Of a DNA stretch of 64,000 nucleotides, positions 11,563 to 23,579 are shown one piece after another. The notes beneath the pieces were generated by a model. It was not told the origin of the DNA, did not search any database, and worked only from the letters and a program-made list of their open reading frames with translations. A program made the translations under genes and the position numbers. This DNA is from Cycas panzhihuaensis (lineage: Eukaryota > Cycadophyta). The stretch is taken from contig CM041465.1 in NCBI GenBank assembly GCA_023213395.1, positions 182,845,741 through 182,909,740 on the forward strand, read 5' to 3'. Positions within the stretch are counted from its first letter, which is position 1; the number at the start of each line of letters is the position of its first letter.

Positions 11563-11935
11563 AAAGTATATTTCTCCTATTATAATTAATTAACTAAAAC
11601 TTCAAATGATTAATTTAGTTTTAATTATATATGTATGTATGCTTGTGGTTATGCCTATTATTAGTGACATTTTTGTATTATGACAATTACTAAAATAAAT
11701 CTAGCTTTGTTTGCCACAAATGCTTAGAACTTATCATATTTTTGCCTATTTCCCCCCCTAATTTATACCTAAGTTTTGCTTAGATTAAGTCTTTGGATAT
11801 CTATATATCATCTCTCTATCTCATTTTATCATTTTCTCTTTATTTTTATCAACAAGAGTATTTTTTACTTATATTATACATTTTTTTATAATTGTGATCA
11901 TAGATTTAAATAAAATTAACTGTTGTACTTAGTTT
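11563..11935. other. Unassigned AT-rich spacer between Gyp1 and Cop1
   Basis: No motif was recognised. The last five bases, agttt, are the left TSD of Cop1. Confidence 0.6.
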
Positions 11936-12232
11936 TGAAAGGAGTGGATCCATCCTTCATCTCTATGCACTAAACACAAAGGCAAATATGGGAGCAAGAG
12001 AAACTTAAGAGAAAAAAAGTAGATCTCACAAAATGTGAAAGTAAGAATGAGCCTCCTCCATTAAGCTTTTACTTTTATATTGAGAGAGAGAGCATTAAAG
12101 TTAGGTAAAATAAAATTAGACATAATGCACATGAAAGTGCGTTTCACTTAAGTGATCTAATTTAAAGTTTACTTAAAACTTTTTTAGGAATAATCAACTA
12201 ATATAATGACCTTATAATATTAACCCATTTCA
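11936..12232 (-). repeat. Cop1 3' LTR
   Basis: It starts tgaaaggagtgg, ends acccatttca and is 297 bp, the same as its partner. On the minus strand it begins TGAAATGGGTTAATA. Confidence 0.9.
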
Positions 12233-12243
12233 ATCTCCCCCTT
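12233..12243 (-). other. Cop1 polypurine tract
   Basis: On the minus strand it reads aagggggagat, directly adjoining the 3' LTR. Confidence 0.8.
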
Positions 12244-12720
12244 AATGGTAGAAGGTCATTTAATCTTATAATCCTATGAGATCTTCATTTGAGCCTCTTA
12301 TAAAGGAAACTACTATGATACTTTTATGGGAAACCCTCATGGGAAAGAAAACCCATAAACTTTCTAATCTACTAACCTGGCTTAAGCATGTCTTTAAATG
12401 AAGCCAAATAGCCAATTGGTATCATAAAATTTGTAGCTAAAATCTATTGAGTCTCCATATACTATTTGGTCATCCCGCATGCCCTTTCAGGTTTTCACAA
12501 GTTTTAATTTTCTAAAATGATACAACCTTTATCCCTTTGTGCCGATGAGGGATTTTCACGAATGGGATAGGGTAGAGACTTACTCTTGTCCTTCCGCGCC
12601 CATAAGGGATTTTCACGAATGAGACAACGTATGATGGTCCTATTGTCATCTCCTTCAATCAGTCAGAGATGGAGACCCTAAGGCTGAATTACATTCAGAA
12701 CTGTTCAAACTTCACCCTCT
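12244..12720 (-). repeat. Cop1 3' untranslated region with repeated motif
   Basis: Between RNase H and the PPT the phrase gggattttcacgaatg occurs twice (about 12550 and 12610), each preceded by a cg-rich agg/cgat or cccataag stretch. The same region in Cop6 (58340-58500) has two units 57 bases apart. It is non-coding and conserved in both members of the family. Confidence 0.65.
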
Positions 12721-12729
12721 GTAGTGGTT

Positions 12730-13300
12730 TCTTAAAGATATCAGCCACTTGATCTACTATAGGGCAGTACTCTAATTGAATTATGCTGTCATGAACTAGT
12801 TCTCTAATCTTGTGGACTTTCATACTTATATATTTGGTACAATAATGAAATATAAGATTTTTAGCCATTTGGAATGTAGATTGATTATCTACACGTAGGC
12901 TGGTAGGACTTGTTTAGGTGACATTTAATGTATTCAACAATTTTCTAAGCCATATCACCTCCTTACTTGTCTTAGAAGCAATAATATATTTAACTTCAAT
13001 AGTTGAGTTTGGAACTATTTTTTGTTATCTGGATCTCCATGATATTAGTGTTATTCCAAGAAATGCTACGTACCAGATGTGGATCTTCTTGTGTCTTTAT
13101 ATCTGACAAAGTCTGAGTTTGTGTATACATAAAGTTTAAATTATGTATTAGATTCATATAGTAGACCATATTTACTGGTCATCCTTAGGTACCTCAACAC
13201 TCGTACTACAGTCTACCAATGATTCTGCTTAGGATTTGTCATAAATCTTGCAAGAATATCAATAAAGTATGTACTATATGGCCTTATATTAGTAGTATAG
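12730..13300 (-). pseudogene. Cop1 RNase H
   Basis: Reading the minus strand, decayed versions of the Cop6 RNase H blocks are visible: the region of TTSKCGLLYEPN, the DSTVEAEYIATSE equivalent near 12980-13030, and the C-terminal GVADIFTKPLKK-like end near 12720-12760. Several stops interrupt it. Confidence 0.75.
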
Positions 13301-13317
13301 ATAAGACTACCTACAAG

Positions 13318-14260
13318 TTACCTATTGAGTATTGCATCTGCCTCCTTAATGTCACCATCAACTGAGAGTTTAACATTAGGTTCCATAGGTATAACCATTG
13401 GTTGAGCATCTTCCAACTGAAACTTTGCCAGAAGATCATTAATATATTTTTCTTGGGAGAGAAAGATTTTACCATTCTTTCGAGTTATTTCAATTCCTAA
13501 GTAATATTTTATCAACTCGAGGTGAGACAATTTAAAAGCTTTAGCAAGGTTCTTCTTTAACTAGTTAATTACCTATTCACTATTCTTTATTATTAACATA
13601 TCATCCACAAAGATTAAGAGGTAAGTGAATTTATCATTTTGACACTTTTTAAATAGTGTTACATCAATATCTTAATAGTCGCAAACCTCATATCCAAGTT
13701 GCCTTATTCTTTTAAACAACTTAGTAAACCAAGCACGACGGGCTTAATTTAGGCCATATAAGGACTTTCTGAGCCTGCAAACCTTATGCTCCTAATTAAC
13801 AATCTCGTATTCTTCTAGCTAAGCTATGTAAATTTCTTCTTTAAAATACCTATTGAGAAATGTGGTCTTAACATCGAGCTGGTGGATTTTTCAACCCTGT
13901 TGAGCAGCCAAGGCTATAAGAGTTCTGATTATAGGCCACTTGGTTATAGGAGAAAAGATTTTAGTGTAGTCGATGTCTTTCCTTTACATGAATCCTTTTG
14001 CTAGTAATCTCGCCTTGTATTTTTCTAGGGTCCCATCTAATTTATACTTATTTTTGAATACCTATTTATTTTGAACTATCTTTCTTCCAAGTGGTAGATC
14101 GATAGGCTCCCATGTACCATTTTTTATAAGAGATTGGTACTCTTCATTCATGGCATGTCTCCAAGCTACATGCTTTACAACTTCTTGGTATATTAGGGGC
14201 TCTTCATTGAAAGCAAGATGCAATTATGTTGGTAAAATCTCAATGGAAAGTGATTCGTAT
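13318..14260 (-). pseudogene. Cop1 reverse transcriptase
   Basis: The C-terminal RT part reads KYYLGIEITRKNGKIFLSQ and is open from 13318 to 13530. The catalytic FVDD is intact at 13600-13611, within LLIFVDDMLII. Upstream, the blocks equivalent to RLVAKRFTQREG, VKTAFLNG and LYGLKQAPRAW of Cop6 can be followed with stops (for example aggccatataagg near 13755). It is inactive because of stops and frame changes. Confidence 0.85.
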
Positions 14261-14654
14261 ATCCTTGCTCTATAGGCACTCCTAGTACCAGTTTTGCCTA
14301 CCTCATCTGGTTGTATGTCCTTATATAGTTGGTGGGCTTCATGAAAACCTTGAGTTGGAAATGAGGTTTTTATTTCCACATCCTCTTGGTCTTCATTCTA
14401 ATCCTAAAAAGGACCATATGAAATGTTTGGCACATAGAAATTTGATAATGTTTGAGAAGATAGGCCAACTACTGATGTTAGAGAAGGTGGTCCTTTTGAT
14501 ATGGCTTTATCTTTGTCAACTTGGCTATTCTCAAATGATGGTGTTGGATGTGCACACATCAGTTGGAAGTCATAACTTGTATCCTCTAGGGCTCTATTAT
14601 TAGATTATAAGATTTTAAAAAACTATTGAGTATCTCACCTCCTAAATTTTAGAA

Positions 14655-15060
14655 TTTGGATATCAAATTCAGAAGTATCATTAAATCAGTACATCAAATT
14701 CAGTAGCTTCATCTTTATTTAGAAGAAAAGTAACCCGTATTTTCTTAGTAAAATCATCAATGAAAGTAATATAGTACTACTTTTATTTCAGAGAAAAGAT
14801 GGGCATAGAACTGCATATATCTGAGTGTATAAGCTACACAGGTTGGCTAGGTTTTCACTGACTATGAGAAAAGGATTGTCTTTGAGATTTGGCAATGATA
14901 CATGCTTCACATTTGAAAGGGTTTAGAAGAGAGCCTAGGCATATTAGGAAGAGTGGCATGTAGTTATCTTAAATGATTAATTTTGATATGGCCCATATGA
15001 GCATGTCAAAGGGCCTCTTAGGACAACTTTTGAGGAGTTAGGGTTGTGGTAAAAGCAGAG
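14655..15060 (-). pseudogene. Cop1 integrase, lacking its C-terminal half
   Basis: The pre-integrase end (GEACIIAKSQRQ-like, near 14895-14920), the first-Asp region (near 14820) and the YYITFIDDF block (near 14760-14780) are recognisable. After the GATGAAGCT equivalent near 14710 the sequence jumps to the part that lies about 560 bases further on in Cop6 (about 56303). The second Asp and the catalytic Glu are therefore missing. Confidence 0.75.
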
Positions 15061-15490
15061 TCATCATCAATATAGTTACCTTCAGAGGATGGTGAGCCAA
15101 TTATGCAAAAAAAAATTCCATTAAGAATTTTGGCCATAACCATGGTATTTGAAGGAGGGTGAATGACATATAGAGTTTGATTATTTATAGTTACACTTAG
15201 ATGAAATCCATGAGAGACAAGGGTGGATAAGGAGAGCAAGTTTTACTTCAGAGTAAGAATATATAAAACATCAATAAGGGTAAAATCTGGAAGGCCTAGG
15301 AGTTTTAGGCAAAAAATTCTAAGTCCTTCAACTGGCTAAGATGATTTGTCAGCTTTGTATACAACACCATGAACTTTAGAGTCAAAATCCTAAAAGAACT
15401 GGAAATGACAAGTCATATGTTGTGTTGCTCTAGTATCTATGATGCAAGATGAAGTATTTGAGGTGGCACTATTTATAACACTAAGTGGTG
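15018..15490 (-). pseudogene. Cop1 protease
   Basis: The active-site block reads IIDTRATQHMT near 15430-15470, so the D-T-G-A of the family has become D-T-R-A. The downstream part, LSLSTLVSHGFHLSVTINNQ, matches the Cop6 protease and pre-integrase segment. It is inactive as it stands. Confidence 0.75.
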
Positions 15491-15599
15491 AAAGCAAAAG
15501 TGAATAAGCATAACCATAATGAGCCTTAATATACTTAGTAAATCTATGAATAACATTTGATGAAGTGGTCCTAATTCTTTGAAGGTATGTATGAGCAAA

Positions 15600-16690
15600 T
15601 TACATTCCACTAAAAGCATCTTTAAAAGAAGTATTATCAACATTATGTACACCATGGCATTGTTGATAGCTTTGTAGTTTATTAGTGGCAATTTTATAAT
15701 TTTTGGTATAATGTCCTTTTCTATGACACCTTTGGCACACAATTATTTGATTTCTAGTTCTACAAAAAGTATTAGGCTGGCCAGATTGTCTTTGATTACT
15801 GAATTTCGGTCTAGGTTGATTATTTTGGCCTTGACCTTGAAACAATTTTTGTTGGAGTTGAGAAGTCTGTTGACCATAAGGATATTGTCCTTGTTATCTG
15901 CCTCTGTCTCTTTCACGAGAATTACCACCTCAGTAAGAGGATTAACCTTGATTTTTGGTATAAAAAACATCTTCCACTTCAAAAGTGGCATCAACTAGAT
16001 CTGATGCACTGGAAAATTTGGTATCAAAGGTCTTATCAAATTCAATAAACTTATCAACAAGATCCTCAAAGTTTAAGGTCTTCAAAGTGCCACTAGATTG
16101 AAAACTTCCTAGTAGATTTTTGTAATCTGAGATATGGAGACATGACTGAATCAAGAAAGCCCATGCAATGCATTGAATCTTAAAATATTTATCGATGGCT
16201 TGCTTGATTAGATGAAGGAGATTGATTATCTCACTTGTGTGTCCTTTTTGTATTTTTAATTTATTCATCTTCAGCACCAAGTGAACAAATTCCAAGTCTA
16301 ATTTAATGTTAAAGTTCTTCTTAAGAACTTCAAGAAGTTTCTATGTTATATTATATATAGCTTTATCAATGAAGTTATGCAAGGAATAATCAGTGACAAG
16401 AAGTATCCCTGCATGGATTTTGTCATCATCAAGTTTCCATTGGCATTTGGTTGTAGCTTTAGTGGGAGCAATTGGAGGAGTTCATCTAGAAGCAAGTGTG
16501 GTAGTTGTAGCAGTAACAATTGGTGTAAGTTGCAAGTGATCTCTCCAAAGACCTTCATACTTTATAGCATTTCTGACGCTAGTGAACTACATATCCCAAT
16601 TTTCTTTTCCTTTAAGAATACAATTCACATTTTATTTGAACTGTGAAGATATAGTATCTTTTGAGAAGGGAAGAAATGAATAAGAGACTT
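15600..16690 (-). pseudogene. Cop1 gag
   Basis: The middle part (16295-15942) reads HLVLKMNKLKIQKGH, then NLLHLIKQAIDK and SSGTLKTLNFEDLVDKF, matching Cop6 gag and the UBN2 family. The C-terminal knuckle CQRCHRKGHYTKNY (near 15720-15760) has lost its last Cys. The N-terminal part (16330-16690) is frame-shifted but aligns with Cop6. Gag would package element RNA. Confidence 0.82.
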
Positions 16691-18697
16691 ATGAAAGTGA
16701 TGGCAATAAATGACTAATCACTATTTATACATGGGATATATAATAAAATAGTGTAGAAGAAGGAAGAATAATAAAGTAAGAATGGTTGCTCAAAGATGAA
16801 GGGAGCAACTTAGAGAAAAGGCACCAACACTTGTGATAAATATTAACCTTACGCAGTAATAATATAAGAAGCACTATGATTAAAATTGGCCATCAACACT
16901 TGTGGCAAATATTAACCTGACGTAGCAAGAATATGAGAAGCACTATGATGAAAATTGGTCACTAACACTTATGGCAAATATTAACCTGATGCAGTATGAA
17001 TATGAGAAGCACTATGATTGTGATTACACTATGGATCATTTTTTACAAATAAGTAAGTAATCAATATATAAGATTGTAGGCCAATGTGGAAGTTGACATC
17101 ATTAGGTATACACAACTTAAAACTCAAATGTAGGATGTATAATCAACTTAATAACCTCTGACTTGTGTCTAATATGTAGTTGAGGTTGTTGAAGGGATGC
17201 CTAGGCTTCTAGTAGAATTAAGTTGGCTTTCACTTATGATACTTGTAAATGTACTTGGTGATGAAATCTAAGTCACAATGAAGCCCAGGTACTTCCAATC
17301 CTCACTCAGTTCACCGATGAGCAACTATATACTTCCTCTAAATAATGGTATATACATACCCATGGCTATGATGGATATTAGACCAGGTATATTTTAATCT
17401 TATATTGAAGTTTCCATTTTCTTAGTTAATTATTAGGATGATCTCTGATTGAGAGATGATAGTATGGCTAACCAAACCTCACCAATATTCCAGTTCAGTC
17501 TAATCCTAACTTGAAACCTATACCTCCTTTATGGTACGACATTTTACCAACCAAGGTATCTCAACCTTGGCAAGTGTACAGGTATAAGATGGTAGAAAAT
17601 AATGTACATGATACGTTCCTTTTAAGAAGAGTAAAAAGATTATCAAATTTACATCAAACGTACATAATAGAGTACTTTTGGAGTGCATTTAGAGTACTTA
17701 CTTAAAGTTATTTCAGAGTGCTAAAATGAAATGATATTAAGTGAGTGAGAACACCAGATATTACTCTGATCTAGGTGTTTTTTTTTACTGACTTTTACAA
17801 TGGGCTTTTAAGCCTTATAAAAAGAAAGAATTTTTTTTTTTACAAAAAAGTAGTCTTCACTAAAATAGTAATAACTTTCTCCCATGATAACAAAATTGAG
17901 TGTCAATTTTTATGATGTAATCTAGACTCAAAGCTATATCTTTATGAGGTGGAATCAGGTCTAAATGAGTTCTGCAAAATTTTTAGTAGTCCCACAAAGT
18001 GGATAGAATATATATTTTTAAAATTCTTACTAAAAATAACTGATATTCACTAAATTAATAACAACTTTATCATACGACAACGAAATTATGTGCTGATTTT
18101 TGTGTTGGGAACTAGACCCAAAGCCTCATATTTAGCAATTGGAATTAGGTTAATTGGATATTTATAGAATTTTTGGCATACCTATGAAGTTAAATAAGTA
18201 GATTTTATTTCTATAAAAAATTAAACTTGCAAATATGTCATTAACACATGATTCCATATGAAATTTCTATCATTTTTTGATAACCAGGATCTCAATATGG
18301 GTAAGGTAAGAGCATACAATGATAGATATTTTAAGTGGCTCTAAATTCTTAAAAGAAGTGGGTAGAACCTCCCCTTACAAATATTCTTCTAAATGCTAGA
18401 AAAATTTCAGTAACATTTTCCCTTGTTAAATAGATAAAAAGTAGAGAAAAAAGAAGAAGAATGAGATAGTATAAATGGCTATCAAAGGATTAGAATCCTT
18501 AGGATTTACAACTCCCTATATTATACTTCCAAACCTGTAATAGAGAAAGGAAAAATAAACAATACTAAATATGCTATAATAAAAAGGTGAAAATATTTCT
18601 AAATCTACTTTTACAATTTCCTTTACTACATGGATTGTGGGGGAGGAGGAAGTGATATCTCTATTGTAAGTGCAAGTGAGAAATATGAAGGCAGTAA
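16691..18697 (-). other. Cop1 long non-coding leader
   Basis: About 2 kb lies between PBS and gag. It aligns with the 2-kb leader of Cop6; for example ctaaccaaacctcaccaatattcc near 17465 corresponds to 53060. It contains three 69-bp repeats and, near 17860-18170, two degenerate copies of a phrase with ataactttctc or acaactttatc and gactcaaagc or gacccaaagc. Confidence 0.75.
16825..17025. repeat. 69-bp tandem repeat in Cop1 leader (three units)
   Basis: Units start at 16825, 16894 and 16963 with caacacttgtg(g/a)(t/c)aaatattaacc and contain gaagcactatgat. Cop6 has only two corresponding units (about 53521-53660). Confidence 0.85.
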
Positions 18698-18709
18698 GCT
18701 TTGATATCA
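18698..18709 (-). other. Cop1 primer-binding site (decayed)
   Basis: On the minus strand it reads TGATATCAAAGC, two mismatches from the initiator tRNA-Met site. It lies two bases from the 5' LTR. Confidence 0.7.
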
Positions 18710-18711
18710 TA

Positions 18712-19008
18712 TGAAAGGAGTAGACCTATCCTTCATCTCTATGCATTAAGTACAAAGGCAAACATAGGAGTAAGAGAGAGTTGAGAGAAAAAGAGTAGCT
18801 CTCATAAAATGGGGAGGTAAGAATGAGCCTCCTCCATTAAGCTTTTACTTTTATATTAAGAGAGGGGGTATTAGAGTTAGGTGAAATGAAATTACACATA
18901 ATGCACATGAAAATGCATTTCACTTAAGGGATCTAAGTTATAGTTCACTTAAGACTCTTTTAAGAATAATCAACTAATGTAATAACCTTATGACATTAAC
19001 CCATTTCA
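18712..19008 (-). repeat. Cop1 5' LTR
   Basis: It starts tgaaaggagtag and ends acccatttca. Its 297 bp match 11936-12232. It is followed by TSD agttt at 19009-19013. Confidence 0.9.
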
Positions 19009-19013
19009 AGTTT

Positions 19014-19967
19014 ATTATGCAGATCTCCTTGAGTACAAGAAACACAAATGGTCATGGAATAAAACTAGGTACTATACAAAGAACTTATATTTACTTAAAA
19101 ATTTTATTGTAATATACTAATTATTCATTATAATGCTAATTTCTTTATCATGGTGTCATACTGTGAAGTTTATACAAACATCTTAATGAATATTATAATG
19201 TACTATAGTATCTGCTCAAACTCATCATTACATCCCAATATTCTTCATGATATTAGTCTATATATTGTGGTGCAATATCATAATATCTAATGATTTTATG
19301 GAAAAAATTTAAAAAAATCTTAAAATTTAATTAGGTTTTTATATTTTTCAAGGTGGTTTTGAAAAACTATAGGCTCTAAAATAATGGGCATTCGTTGTTT
19401 TACCAAAACCATAGGCTATAGATCTTTATAAATTTATTATTTTAATTATTTCATAGTTGAAAATTTTTAAGAAGTATTATGCTATTAAAATTCTTCTAGA
19501 TTTGACATTGAGCCCATTTGATTTCTAATTTACCATTAGAGAATTTGTTTGTCTTATTTAGAAAGCCTTGCCACTGATTTTACATCCATTTAAACATTAT
19601 TAGTTAGTTGTTTGTAGGTTTCTAGCTATTAAATTATTAATTTACTATTTCTATTGATCTTCAGGCATATTTTCCCATTATTTTCATATTTTTTTATTAC
19701 TCACTTCCTCCTCTTCGTACTAAGTATTCATGGGGACGATTTAGAGCTTGATAGCATGGGTTTTTCTAAGGCAAATTGCTTGGAAGATATACTTACATTC
19801 TTTTGATGATTTTTACTTGATTTCTAATGGTTAAAACTTGCTTATTTATTATTTAATGTTTATAAAAACTAATTAACTCTTATGTTATAACATTATTAAT
19901 AGTTTATTTATATTTATATAGATTTTCTTATTAACATTTATATTTTATTATTTGATTAATATGCATT
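19014..19967. other. Unassigned AT-rich spacer between Cop1 and NA1
   Basis: No gene or element motif was recognised. It ends with gcatt, the probable left TSD of NA1. Confidence 0.5.
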
Positions 19968-20293
19968 TATTAGAATTAGAATGAAATGCATAATAATAAT
20001 GAACAAATAAGGTGAGTATAAAATAATGAAATGAAGCACAAGAAAATAAAGTATGCATAAGTTAGACATAAAGGATGGTGGAAGAATGGCCAGACTTTAA
20101 ATTATATAAAGATGATATACATACTTGTAATACAACTCATAATATATGTGAGAACCCTCAAAAGATCAACCATAGTGTGATATTATACATTTCTATGTGG
20201 CACACAGCTCAAGGTGATTGACAATATAAAATATAATAATATGTTTAAAAGTGTAAATAAGGTCAATCATATAATTAGATATCACATCTAAGA
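19968..20293 (-). repeat. NA1 3' LTR
   Basis: It starts tattagaatt, a decayed TGTTAGAATT, and shares over 300 bases with 23249-23574. Common phrases include gatggtggaagaatggcca and caactca.. near 20135. Confidence 0.8.
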
Positions 20294-20302
20294 TTCCCCT
20301 TT
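20294..20302 (-). other. NA1 polypurine tract
   Basis: On the minus strand it reads aaaggggaa, beside the 3' LTR. Confidence 0.6.
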
Positions 20303-23236
20303 ATAATAGATAATTACATCAGATAAAATGTCACATTAGCCAATACAAATCAAGTCTTCAAATCTGTTATATTAAACTACTACAAAGAAAGATAAATCAC
20401 TATTGATATCCATATGAAGCGGGTTCTGTCTACTGAACCATATAGGTAGTCAACTACTATGCCCATTAGTTAGCTAGGAGGCTCCTTTATGCACATGGTA
20501 TAGTTAACACCAAGTTAGCTACGATTTGGAAACACATCATCCTATGTAACCAAATAAGTAAACTAATGAGAATTCAAGAGTAGCATGAAGAAATAGGCTC
20601 CCACCTCTAGCCAATATGGGATAATATAAGTAGTTCTTTAGTATCTATGGCCATAAGAAAATGGTAATATGGCCTCACAAGGGCTTTATGGCCTTAAATT
20701 GCCTCCATAGACTTACAAACATGACTCCATGGGCTTAAAAATGCCATTATAGACTGTCAATTGCCTTTATAGGCTTATATATATTCAATATTATATTAAA
20801 ATAAAATATAAAATGTGCATGTGACTAAATAAACATTAAATGACTCTCTCTAAATGATAAATTTAATGATGAAATGAGTTCTCAAGAGCCTAAAACAAGG
20901 CTATATGATAGTTTTATATTTTACTCCCTATTTGTGGTACATTATGTTAATATAATATTCAACAAATGAAATGGAACTTTTAGAAATACATTAATATGCT
21001 TGAAAATGTTTAAAATTTGATAAAAGACTAAGTTAAAAAAAAAGATTCTAAGTTATAATTTCTATACTAAATCAACTCCAAAATCTATCAAGTGACTTGC
21101 CAAATTGAAGATCAATGAGTCATAATTCCAATGCAATTGATGAAATAAAAAATAAAGTCTGTATGCTCAAGTTATAGGTGAAAAAATGAAGATAACTCCT
21201 TGAAAGGCTAAAAATAGGGGTTTATCCCTTTTTTATTGATAAGCTAGTGGCGATGTATAGTCTCCATTTAACTAGGGGTTGACAGGCTATAGGGTGAGGC
21301 AGATAAAAAAAATTACGAATTATAGTTTAATATTTTTTTATAAGTATTAAAAAAAAAAATTCTAATTAAAATTTAAAGTCTGCATGCCAAACTAAATTGA
21401 AAAATATATTAAACACATTTAAATTTAAATTTAAATTTAAAAATTTCTTATGAAAATTAAAATTAATACATACAAATCAAATATTAAAAAAATAAAAACC
21501 TATTTAGGGTTTTCAATCTATTTTTTTGTAAGGGGCATCTATGTCAACTGTGTAGTGGCATAAGTGAGTAAGAATGTAGTGGTGTTGAGTTGATGTGTGT
21601 TTTTATGATTTTTACTGTCACTTTATGTGTCTGTATACAATGATATTCAATGAATTTGGATGTAGCAAGGTGACATCTGAAATATGATGCCATTCTCATT
21701 ATTGTTGCACTATCATCAATTTTTCCCCTCTGCGTGGTATCCTTTGATCTATCTAGTGTTATTATTAACTACTCAGGGATTTAAATGTATAGGTGTGTCT
21801 TTGTAGATGGATTGCAACTTTCTGTAGGTTGTATACCTCTATTTCCAATTCATTAGGTTGCTATATATGGTTGTTTTTCTTCTACTTCTCATGTGGCATT
21901 TCTATTAAGTATCCACTTCAGTTCATCTTCTACTGTACGCAGATGACTACTAAGCTAGATCTTTGATCTTCTAAGGCAGATCTCCATTTCTTTTTCCTTC
22001 ATCTCTCATGTGATTATTATGGGATGTTCTTATAGATTTCCTTTGTTTTTGCATGTGGACAATGTCCATGGCAATCAAAGTTGTTGGAGCTCTAAGGGAC
22101 CATTTGGTTAGGAGTTCTCCCAAGAAGCCCAAGGTCCCATTTAAGCAATATGTCATCTATGTTACCATTGAAAAAGTAGACAATATGGCTTTGTTCTATT
22201 ATGTTATTGAGGCTCAGTAAAATACCACCACTATGCCTCTCGCTTGTTGGAAACACTACATTCTTGCAAATATATATTTCCTTTCTTCTAAATTTAGAAG
22301 GCAAAACATTCTCTTTTATAGATTTTAGAGGGCAATAAATTCATTATAGCATTCCTTTAAAAACATATCTGAATCATTGAATTAAATTTCAAAGAGAAAG
22401 AACATTTTCTTGATATGCTCTCTATAAGACATATGCATATACCTTTGATAAGGATGATTTACACACAACAATAGAGATTTTCCCCCCTTTTTTTTCAACT
22501 CATTTGCAGATATACATATTTTGGACAATGGATACACCCTTCAAGGATTTTAACAACCAATAATAAGTATATTTTAACTGAGAATATGATATAAATGACC
22601 ATTATAATCACTAATTTTGTAGTTTTTGTGATGCTACACCACACACAATAACATCTCCAAAAACATTAATATAATTAACAATATTTTAACTTGATGTTGC
22701 ATTAATTATAATCTACTAGAGTTCTATGAAATACCATGGCCAGTGGTGATAACAAACCAAGAAATCATCCATGGTAGGGTCTACATTTTTCACTTTCGGA
22801 CTTTACAACTCATCAACCTACATGCCTTAAGTTTTATGCACAACATATATAAAATAAAGTCTAATAAATAATATATTTTAGCATCAAATCAACAACTTTA
22901 ACTTTATGTGTAATATATTTCTGAGTAATACTTTTTTCTTTAAAAAAAATCTTTTAGCAACTTAAAAAGAAAAGACTTTTCAATAGTTAAAACAACCCCT
23001 TAAAACTTGAAAAAAATAGTAGTGAAATATCCCTATTTATAACTTCAAATAGTTTTAAAAAATATCATAATACAACCCTAAAAAGTTTAATGAACTTATA
23101 ATAAAATAGCCCTAAAAATAACTTGAAATAACTCTTAAAAAAATACTAATTAGGTAATTAATTATGCACAAAAATAGGTTTTTATGGATATTAAAAATAA
23201 CTCTAAAAATCTCTTTTCCAAGGATTTGAACCTTGA
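20303..23236. other. NA1 interior, non-coding
   Basis: No conserved domain is visible. The open frames present (for example 21971-22156 and 22092-22304, minus) overlap each other in different frames and have no recognisable motif. A ttaaat-type simple repeat lies at about 21413-21445. Confidence 0.6.
20660..20790. repeat. Degenerate 20-26-bp tandem repeat inside NA1
   Basis: About five imperfect units carry the pattern gcc(t/a)(t/c)nnnngggctta or ataggctta, with variants of tatggccttaaattgcctcca, atgggcttaaaaatgcc and ataggcttat. Confidence 0.5.
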
Positions 23237-23248
23237 GCTCTACTACCA
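23237..23248 (-). other. NA1 primer-binding site
   Basis: On the minus strand it reads TGGTAGTAGAGC, two mismatches from the initiator tRNA-Met site. It directly adjoins the TG of the 5' LTR. Confidence 0.7.
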
Positions 23249-23574
23249 TGTTAGAATTGCAATGTAAATTATAATAGCAATGAACAAAATGAGATGAGTA
23301 TAGAATAATGAAATGAAGTATAAAAGAACAAAGTATGCCTAAGTTAGACATGAAAGATGGTGGAAGAATGGCCAAACTTTAAATTATATGAAGATGATAT
23401 ATATACTTATAATACAACTCACCACATGTGTAAGAACCCTAAAAGGTTAACCATTATGTCCTACTATATATTTCTATATGGCACACAACTCAAGATGTCT
23501 AATAATATAAAATACAATAATATGTGAAAAAGTGTGAATAAGGTTAATCATATAATTAAATATTACATCTAATA
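23249..23574 (-). repeat. NA1 5' LTR
   Basis: It starts TGTTAGAATTGCAATG and is the same length as the left LTR, 326 bp. It is followed by acatt. Confidence 0.8.
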
Positions 23575-23579
23575 ACATT

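Larger units (their letters stand above)
11936..19008 (-). mobile_element. Cop1: Ty1/copia LTR retrotransposon
   Basis: Two 297-bp LTRs (11936-12232 and 18712-19008) enclose gag, PR, IN, RT and RNase H on the minus strand, in copia order. The TSD is AGTTT at 11931-11935 and 19009-19013. The LTRs differ by well over 10% by eye, so it is old. The coding region has many stops and a deletion of about 560 bp in integrase. The plus-strand element Cop6 at 51503 belongs to the same family: leader, gag, pol and 3' untranslated region all align. Confidence 0.93.
19968..23574 (-). mobile_element. NA1: non-coding (non-autonomous) LTR element
   Basis: Two 326-bp direct repeats (19968-20293 and 23249-23574) behave as LTRs. 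The right one is preceded by a tRNA-Met-like PBS on the minus strand and the left one is followed by a PPT. The flanks are gcatt (19963-19967) and acatt (23575-23579), a TSD with one change. The 2955-bp interior has no recognisable gag or pol and only short open frames. Such elements depend on proteins of other elements; that is inference from the family type. Confidence 0.8.

Noticed and set aside
16825-17025. CRISPR-like array (three 69-bp repeats)
   Set aside because: Repeats are contiguous and without unique spacers, occur inside a copia leader and are shared with Cop6.
22092-22304. Short minus-strand frame in NA1 as a gag remnant
   Set aside because: No UBN2 or retrotrans_gag block was found, and it overlaps a second frame of equal length with no better support.
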